A stretch of 64,000 nucleotides of DNA from NCBI RefSeq assembly GCF_014698995.1, contig NZ_JACWZZ010000002.1, positions 682,001 through 746,000 on the forward strand, in the 5' to 3' direction. The translations under genes were made by a program, and so were the position numbers. Below the pieces are notes generated by a model. It was given only the letters and a program-made list of their open reading frames with translations. It was not told the origin of the DNA and ran no database searches. The DNA comes from Hymenobacter duratus. GTDB lineage: Bacteria > Bacteroidota > Bacteroidia > Cytophagales > Hymenobacteraceae. This document shows, one piece after another, positions 58,639 to 64,000 of the stretch (the first letter of the stretch is position 1; the number at the start of each line of letters is the position of its first letter).

Positions 58639-60408
58639 ATGAACGTTAAAACGCTGATTACGCTCGGCTTTCTGGCCATGCTGACGCTGCTGCTGGCCCT
58701 GGGCGGCTACGCCTACTACACGGTGCAGCGGCTGGAACGCAGCTCGCGCAACGTGCTGCAGGAGAATTTCTATTCCGTGGAACTGGGCCAGCAGATGCTT
58801 CAGGCTCTCGACCAGATGGAAGTGGCGCCGCAAGCAGCGCTGCCCCGGTTTCGCCAGTACCTGACCCGCGAAGCCGGCAACATCACCGAAACCGGGGAAC
58901 GGGAGCTGGTGGACAGCCTCACCCAAAATCAGGCGGACTTGCAGCGCCTACTCGATGCCGGTGCACCCACTGCCGCGCGCACGCCCAAGCTGGCGCTGCT
59001 GCGTCGGCAAACCTACCGCATGGTGGCCCTGAACACGGCCGCCCTCACCCGCAAAAACGAGCTGGCCGCCCGCCGAGCTACCGAGGCCGGCCGGTACCTA
59101 CTGGCCTTTGTGGGGGCAAGCTTGCTGGGGGGGCTGCTGTTCGTGGTGAGCGTGCCCGAGGCAGCCGTAGGCCCCCTGCGCACGCTCACCGCCAGCCTGG
59201 AACATGCCACCGAGAGCGACTTCACGGCCACCATACCCGTGGAAAGCACCAACGAGTACGGGCGCGTGGCCCTGGCTTTCAACCGGATGCTGGTACAGCT
59301 GCAGGAGTTTCGCAGCTCTACTATGGCCGAGCTGCTGACGGAGCGCAACCGGGCCGCCAGCATCGTGAGCAGCCTGGACGAGGGGCTGCTGCTGCTCGAC
59401 GAAAACCGGCGCATCATCCTGGCTAACCCCGTGGCGTGTGCACTGCTTGGTTTGCCAGCAGCCCGCGTGGTGGGCCGGCTAGCGGCCGAGGTAGCCCAGG
59501 AAAACGACCTGCTGCGCGAAATGCTGCTCCCACTGCAAGTAGACGCCGCCCGTCGCGAGCAGGCCATAACCGACGCGCCCCTGCTGCGCATTGCCCAGCA
59601 AGGCGACGAGGCGTTCTACCGTCTGGCGGTGCAGGAGTTGGTATCCTTTAACCAGGCGCGCGAAAAAAATGAGTTCGTGGGCCAGATTCTGACGCTGCGC
59701 AACGTGTCGGACTTCAAAAAGCTGGACCAGGTGAAGTCGAATTTCCTGGCCACCGTGTCGCACGAGCTGAAAACGCCGCTGTCCAGCATCAGCTTCAACA
59801 CCAAATTGCTGCTGGATGAGCGCCTGCCCGCCGAGGAACGCCAGCGCGTGACGAGCGACATCCGCCGCGAAACGCAGCGCCTGCAGCGCATGGTGGCCGA
59901 GCTGCTCGACGTGGCCCGCCTCGATGCGGGGGCCGGCATCCAGCTCGACCTGCGGCCCACTGACCTGACCGACGTCGTGAGCTTTGCCACCGCCACCGTG
60001 CAGCCCCAGCTCGACGACAAGCAGCTGCGCCTGGAACTGCACCGCGCCGTGAACATACCCCACGTGCTGGCCGACGTAGAAAAAACCACTTGGGTACTCA
60101 TCAACCTGCTGGCCAACGCCATCCGCTACTCGCCCACGGGACAGGCCCTCACGGTGCGGGCCACCGTGGCCGGACGTTTCGTGCAGGTGAGCGTGCAGGA
60201 CCGCGGGCCGGGCATCGCGCCGGAGCACCACGAGAAAATCTTCCAGCGCTTCGCCCAGCTGCCCGATAAGGCGGGCTACCGCGGTGGCTCGGGCCTGGGA
60301 CTGAGCATTGCTCGTGAGTTCATCACCACCCAGGGCGGGCGGCTGTGGGTGGAAAGCGAGCTGGGCAGCGGCAGCACGTTCTACTTCACGCTGCCGCTGG
60401 TAGCTTAA
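58639..60408 (+). CDS. HAMP-PAS histidine kinase, probable partner of short KdpD
   Basis: A 589-residue membrane kinase. TM1 (residues 5-25), a periplasmic region of about 130 residues, TM2 (around 155-175), HAMP domain, PAS domain (about 240-340), HisKA with SHELKTPLSS (His375), then HATPase with LLANAIRYSPTG (N box), DRGPGI and GSGLGLSIA (G boxes). It lies 25 bp after the short KdpD gene, so the two form a likely signalling pair. It would phosphorylate the NtrC-type regulator encoded at 48701, the only response regulator in the window. Pairing is inferred from position. Confidence 0.94.
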   Translation: MNVKTLITLGFLAMLTLLLALGGYAYYTVQRLERSSRNVLQENFYSVELGQQMLQALDQMEVAPQAALPRFRQYLTREAGNITETGERELVDSLTQNQADLQRLLDAGAPTAARTPKLALLRRQTYRMVALNTAALTRKNELAARRATEAGRYLLAFVGASLLGGLLFVVSVPEAAVGPLRTLTASLEHATESDFTATIPVESTNEYGRVALAFNRMLVQLQEFRSSTMAELLTERNRAASIVSSLDEGLLLLDENRRIILANPVACALLGLPAARVVGRLAAEVAQENDLLREMLLPLQVDAARREQAITDAPLLRIAQQGDEAFYRLAVQELVSFNQAREKNEFVGQILTLRNVSDFKKLDQVKSNFLATVSHELKTPLSSISFNTKLLLDERLPAEERQRVTSDIRRETQRLQRMVAELLDVARLDAGAGIQLDLRPTDLTDVVSFATATVQPQLDDKQLRLELHRAVNIPHVLADVEKTTWVLINLLANAIRYSPTGQALTVRATVAGRFVQVSVQDRGPGIAPEHHEKIFQRFAQLPDKAGYRGGSGLGLSIAREFITTQGGRLWVESELGSGSTFYFTLPLVA

Positions 60409-60530
60409 CCACAAACGCAATTCCTAACCAGATTCAGCCTTTCTACATTTTGCTGAAAGGCCGCCGCCGCGCCGGCTGTTTTACTTCAGGGCCATTTTTC
60501 AGTCAAGTAAATACTGACCCGCAGCGTGTG

Positions 60531-60704
60531 TTCACTACCTTTCTGTGGCAGAAGTTCTACCGTATCCGGCACATTGAATCGTGGGTGTTGCTCTACCCCA
60601 ATCAGGAGTTTTGCTACTACCTGGATCTGCGCAACGTACAACCGCCCGCTACTGCATCCCAGGTGCTGAATCTGCTGACCAAACACAAACTTCTCACGCA
60701 CTAG
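60531..60704 (+). pseudogene. Truncated copy of a YcxB-like gene
   Basis: This is a 5'-truncated copy of the gene at 48121-48669, beginning within the beta domain and keeping the stop codon. It lacks both transmembrane helices and has no usable start codon. Six mismatches by eye over 184 aligned bases (60531-60714) point to a recent event. The sequence in front of it, 60409-60530, holds no recognisable gene. Confidence 0.85.
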
Positions 60705-60743
60705 CTCTTGCCTGTTTACCCCCTGCTTGCTCCCGGCGTTCTG

Positions 60744-61241
60744 ATGACATCCGCCGACTTCGTGGCCGTGAACTTCCGGCTGTGGCGGCAGCAGCGCCGC
60801 ACCCGCTTCAACCACTGGCTGCTGGGCCTTGCCCTGCTGTTGCTGGCCGTGAGTGTAGCAGTTGATGTGGTACAGAATGGGCGCATTACAAACCAAGGTA
60901 CACTGGCAATGCTGGCTGTAGGGTTGCTATATGGCCTGTTGCGGATGGTTTTGGTGCGCTACCAACTGCGGCGCGGCTTCGCGAAGAACCCTGCAAATCA
61001 GCAGCCCATTGACTTTGCATTTGACACCGACCGACTGCGCGGCAGCAGTAGCGCTGGCACCTTTGCGGTGCGCTGGAACCAGCTGCAGCGTGCTATCCGC
61101 GTCGGCGACGACTGGCTGCTGCTCTACCCCAACGATGCGGCCTGCTACTACCTGGACCTGCGCCGCCTGCAAGCCCCGGCCACGCCTGCTGAGTTGCTGG
61201 CGCTGCTACGGGAGCAGCAGGTTCCGGTAGTGGAGTTGTAG
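60744..61241 (+). CDS. YcxB-like membrane protein
   Basis: Starting at ATG 60744 the protein has 165 residues. Two transmembrane helices (WLLGLALLLLAVSVAVDVV; LAMLAVGLLYGLLRMVLV) precede the beta domain, with WNQLQRAIRVGDDWLLLYPND and YYLDLRRLQAPATPAEL. It is a paralogue of the gene at 48121 and sits right behind a fragment of it, so recombination between family members is plausible. Function is unknown. Confidence 0.8.
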   Translation: MTSADFVAVNFRLWRQQRRTRFNHWLLGLALLLLAVSVAVDVVQNGRITNQGTLAMLAVGLLYGLLRMVLVRYQLRRGFAKNPANQQPIDFAFDTDRLRGSSSAGTFAVRWNQLQRAIRVGDDWLLLYPNDAACYYLDLRRLQAPATPAELLALLREQQVPVVEL

Positions 61242-61296
61242 CAACGTAGCTAATGCAACTTCCGTCGAAGGCTGTGTCTTTCGGCCGACAGTTATA

Positions 61297-61320
61297 AACC
61301 CGCGCTCCAACGCGGGTTTT
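61297..61320 (+). terminator. Intrinsic terminator after YcxB-like gene
   Basis: AACCCGCG (61297-61304) and CGCGGGTT (61311-61318) with a 6-base loop, T run to 61320. The next promoter element begins only three bases later. Confidence 0.8.
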
Positions 61321-61322
61321 GC

Positions 61323-61330
61323 TACTTTTG
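61323..61330 (+). promoter_or_regulatory. Promoter -7 element of DUF2911 gene
   Basis: TACTTTTG, a perfect TAnnTTTG match, 31 bp before ATG 61362. Confidence 0.6.
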
Positions 61331-61361
61331 AGCCGCTACTCATTCTCACCTTTTTCTTTTC

Positions 61362-62246
61362 ATGAAAGCTCTACTTTCTTTCTCTGCCGGAATGGCCCTG
61401 CTGGCGGTTGCGCCACTTACCACTCAGGCCCAAATCAGCACGCCGCAGCCCAGCCCCAAAAGCACTATTCAGCAGCGTGTAGGTCTCACCGACATCACCA
61501 TCACGTATTCGCGCCCCAGTGCCAAGGGCCGGGTTATCTTCGGTGACTCTACCTCGAAGGCCATTGTACCATATGCCAAACGCTGGCGCACGGGCGCCAA
61601 CAACTCCACCACCATCAAGTTCTCAGACGATGTGACGGTGGAAGGCAAGAAAGTGGCGGCCGGCGAATACGCTCTGTATACGATACCCGGCAAAACCACC
61701 TGGACGGTGGTGCTCAGCAAAGACACCAAGCAGGGTGGCAACGTGGCCAACTACAAGGCCGCCGACAATGTGGCCAGCTTCTCGGTGAAGCCCTACAAAA
61801 CGACCGTAAAGGCCGAAACCTTCACCATCAACTTCTCTGACCTGACGCCGGCCACGGCCAACGTGGACATGCTATGGGAAACGACCGGCGCCAAGTTCAA
61901 AGTGGTGGCCGACGTAGACCCCAAAGTGGTGGCGCAGATTGACGAGAAGGTGACCAAAAACGCCTCGCCCAGCACCAACGACCTGGCCGCTGCCGCCGTC
62001 TACTACTACGACAACGACAAGGACCTGAAGCAGGCGCTGACTTGGATGCAGAAGGCCAACGAGAAAGACCCTAAGTTCTGGAACGTGCACACGGAGGCTA
62101 AAATCCGGATGAAGATGAAGGACTACAAAGGAGCCCTCACGGCCGCCGAACAGTCGCGCACACTGGCCCAGAGCGCCAAAAACACCGACTATGTGAAGAT
62201 GAACGACGAAATTATTGCTGCCGCCAAAAAGAACGGCGCCAAGTAA
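61362..62246 (+). CDS. DUF2911-family secreted protein
   Basis: A 294-residue protein with a signal peptide (LLAVAPLTTQAQ). The DUF2911 core includes DITITYSRPSAKGRVIFGD, YAKRWRTGANNSTTIKFSDDV and AAGEYALYTIPGKTTWTVVLSKD. The C-terminal 100 residues are helical and TPR-like (DLAAAAVYYYDNDKDLKQALTWMQKANEKDP, KDYKGALTAAEQS). Proteins of this family are abundant in Bacteroidota, but their function is not established. The gene has its own promoter and terminator. Confidence 0.92.
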   Translation: MKALLSFSAGMALLAVAPLTTQAQISTPQPSPKSTIQQRVGLTDITITYSRPSAKGRVIFGDSTSKAIVPYAKRWRTGANNSTTIKFSDDVTVEGKKVAAGEYALYTIPGKTTWTVVLSKDTKQGGNVANYKAADNVASFSVKPYKTTVKAETFTINFSDLTPATANVDMLWETTGAKFKVVADVDPKVVAQIDEKVTKNASPSTNDLAAAAVYYYDNDKDLKQALTWMQKANEKDPKFWNVHTEAKIRMKMKDYKGALTAAEQSRTLAQSAKNTDYVKMNDEIIAAAKKNGAK

Positions 62247-62261
62247 GCCACTAGTTTTCAA

Positions 62262-62309
62262 GCACCAAAAAGGGCCTTCCGCTACGTAGCGGAAGGCCTT
62301 TTTTGGTGC
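62262..62309. terminator. Bidirectional terminator, 48-bp palindrome
   Basis: Positions 62262-62309 are symmetric about 62285/62286 with a single wobble pair (core GCTACGTAGC). A and T runs lie within the stem on either side. It ends the DUF2911 gene and the converging symporter gene. Confidence 0.92.
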
Positions 62310-62341
62310 ATACTATTTTCCCGGCTTTCCGGCTAAGCCAA

Positions 62342-64000
62342 CTACAGCCCAGGCGGCTCTTCTTCTATTAGGTCCTGCACGGCGGGCTCCTCATGTAGCA
62401 CCACAGCCAGCAGCAGGCTTAGGCCCACCACAATACCACTACCAATAATATTGAACCAGAGGTAGCCTATGTCGGTGCGCCAGAACAGCAGCAGCACTAC
62501 CGCCTGGGCCACCACCGCCGACCAGAACACGGCTTTGCCACCCACGCGCTTCAGAAAAAACGCCACCATGAAAATACCGAGAATGGTGCCGTAGAACAGC
62601 GAGCCGAGAATATTCACGGCCTGAATCAGGTTTTCGAGACGGGCGGCGAAAGTGGCGAAGCCGATGCCGAGCACACCCCAGCCAATGGCCGCCCAGCGGG
62701 AGGCCTCTACGTTGTGGGCTTCATCGGCATGGGGGCGGCTGGGGCGGTACAGGTCGATGACGGTAGTGGAGGCCAGCGCATTGAGGCCAGCCGCCGCTGA
62801 GCCCATGGCCGCCGACAGCACCACCGCAATCAGCAAGCCCACCAGGCCCTGCGGCATGTAGTTCAGCACGAACGTCAGAAACACGTAGTCGGTATCCTTG
62901 GCCTCGGCCGAAGGCACGGCCTTTTTCAGCAGCACCTGGGCCTGTTGGCGCAGGCCGCGGGTGGCCGCGTTGGTCGCCTGCAAGTGCGTCTGGGCGGCGG
63001 CCAGTTGGGCCGGATCGTCGGAGTGCAGGGCTTCCACGAGTTGGGTAGTGGCCTGGCGGCGGGCCAAAAACAGGGTTTCGTGCTCGTCTTCCAGGGTGCG
63101 CAGTTGCGGACCGTACTCAGCAGAGCGGGCCACCCGGTCGTGCACGGGCCGGTTGAAGGTGAGCGGCGGCGGGCTGAACTGGTAGAACACGAACAGTAGC
63201 ACCCCAATCAGTAGAATTCCGAACTGCATAGGCACTTTCACGAGGCCGTTCATGAGTAGGCCCAGGCGGCTCTGCGTGATGCTGCGGCCCGCCAGGTAAC
63301 GCTGCACCTGGCTCTGGTCGGTGCCGAAGTAGGACAACGCTAGAAACAAGCCGCCCGTCATGCCCGACCAGAAGTTGTACCGGTCGGTGGGGTCGAAGTG
63401 GAAGTCTACCAGATTGAGCTTGCCCTGATGCCCGGCTACCTGCAGAGCTTCTGTGAAGCCAACTTCGGGCGGCAGGTAGTGCACCAGCAGATAGCCTGCC
63501 ACCACCATGCCAGTGAAGATAACAGCCACCTGCCCCTGCTGCGTCACCATTACGGCGCGGGTACCGCCCGCCACAGTGTAGGCAATCATGATACCGCCCA
63601 GCAGCCACACGGTCAGGTTGATGTTCCAGCCCAGAATAGCCGACAGCACCAGCGCCGGCGCGTACAGCGACAGGCCGTTGCTTAGGCCGCGCTGCACCAG
63701 AAACAGCAGCGCCGCCAGCGTGCGGGTGCGCCTATCGAAGCGGCCTTCCAGATACTCGTAGGCCGTAAATACTTTGAGGCGGTGGTAAATGGGCACCGCA
63801 AACAGCGCAATCAGTACCATGGCCAGTGGCAGGCCAAAATAGAACTGAATGAAGCGCATGCCGTCGTCGTAGGCCTGGCCGGGCGTACTGAGGAAGGTGA
63901 TGGCCGAGGCTTGGGTGGCAATAATGCTCAGCCCCACGCCCCACCAGGAGGCGTCCCGGTCGCCGAGCAGGTAGGAATCAAGCGTGGCGCCAGCCCCGCG
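62342..64000 (-). CDS. Sodium:solute symporter (SSS family), partial
   Basis: The frame is open from the stop at 62342 to the right edge, where it enters with SYLLGDRDASWWGVGLSIIATQAS, so the true start is outside the window. The SSS signature is in that region and in LSAAMGSAAAGLNALAST. A charged, helical insert of about 90 residues lies around RSAEYGPQLRTLEDEHETL to AVPSAEAKD, between two transmembrane segments. Such an insert is not in the other SSS protein of the window (41858). The substrate is unknown; the type is related to sodium/sugar or sialic acid carriers. The GTG at 63937 is not a genuine start. Confidence 0.9.
   Translation of the reverse strand, partial: RGAGATLDSYLLGDRDASWWGVGLSIIATQASAITFLSTPGQAYDDGMRFIQFYFGLPLAMVLIALFAVPIYHRLKVFTAYEYLEGRFDRRTRTLAALLFLVQRGLSNGLSLYAPALVLSAILGWNINLTVWLLGGIMIAYTVAGGTRAVMVTQQGQVAVIFTGMVVAGYLLVHYLPPEVGFTEALQVAGHQGKLNLVDFHFDPTDRYNFWSGMTGGLFLALSYFGTDQSQVQRYLAGRSITQSRLGLLMNGLVKVPMQFGILLIGVLLFVFYQFSPPPLTFNRPVHDRVARSAEYGPQLRTLEDEHETLFLARRQATTQLVEALHSDDPAQLAAAQTHLQATNAATRGLRQQAQVLLKKAVPSAEAKDTDYVFLTFVLNYMPQGLVGLLIAVVLSAAMGSAAAGLNALASTTVIDLYRPSRPHADEAHNVEASRWAAIGWGVLGIGFATFAARLENLIQAVNILGSLFYGTILGIFMVAFFLKRVGGKAVFWSAVVAQAVVLLLFWRTDIGYLWFNIIGSGIVVGLSLLLAVVLHEEPAVQDLIEEEPPGL

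Noticed and set aside
60345..60530. Upstream part of the frame that joins the YcxB-like fragment
   Set aside because: It lies within the kinase 3' end and a non-coding stretch and has no YcxB-like helices. The fragment alone is annotated as a pseudogene.
1..64000. CRISPR array, prophage or insertion sequence
   Set aside because: No regularly spaced direct repeats, cas genes, integrase, transposase or phage structural genes were seen on either strand.

Overview
The window reads as chromosomal DNA of a high-GC member of the Bacteroidota, most likely Hymenobacter or a close relative (Cytophagales). The evidence is a type IX secretion (T9SS) sorting domain, several TAnnTTTG promoter elements of the Bacteroidota type, families typical of this group (DUF2911, M61 and M16 peptidases, dipeptide epimerase, SSS symporters, TonB-box proteins), and short palindromic intergenic repeats of the kind common in Hymenobacter. 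The genus is inferred from sequence style and was not checked by a search. I see no phage, transposase, CRISPR array or rRNA.

Layout. 1-1575: a membrane-linked glycosyltransferase running off the left edge. 1744-7689: a complete tripartite RND efflux operon. 7783-8757: recR and clpS on the minus strand, divergent from an S9 peptidase. 11347-16332: small envelope proteins, a marR-yceI operon with a likely autoregulatory operator, a DUF6799-like protein and an L,D-transpeptidase. 16418-22064: minus-strand metabolic genes (D-2-hydroxyacid dehydrogenase, LOG protein, DUF6544-like, beta-CASP nuclease, enolase-superfamily epimerase). 22167-33177: plus-strand transporter, lipoproteins, an M16 peptidase pair, a T9SS-exported coiled-coil protein and a large GAF protein. 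33184-35014: two PAP2 phosphatase paralogues on either side of a tRNA-Leu(CAG). 35153-48669: methyltransferase, M61 peptidase, Bax-inhibitor-1 protein, transporters, ABC exporter, CDF cation exporter and the first members of a YcxB-like family.

48701-60408 is the most interesting part: a potassium-uptake (Kdp) locus with unusual control and architecture. An NtrC-type sigma-54 response regulator is followed by a strong terminator, then a small soluble protein, a 31-residue membrane peptide, kdpF, kdpA, kdpB, kdpC, a 44-residue Arg-rich membrane ORF, an outer-membrane porin, a KdpD reduced to its cytoplasmic N-terminal and USP domains, and a separate HAMP-PAS histidine kinase. Thus KdpD is split over two genes and the usual OmpR-type KdpE is replaced by an enhancer-binding regulator. 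Each of the larger junctions (kdpF-kdpA, kdpA-kdpB, kdpB-kdpC, kdpC-porin) carries palindromic repeats, and two junctions share a hairpin with the same GCATCAA loop.

60531-64000: a near-identical 184-bp partial copy of an upstream YcxB-like gene, another YcxB-like gene, a DUF2911 protein, and a sodium:solute symporter cut by the right edge. Most transcription units end in clear intrinsic terminators, which helps to delimit operons.
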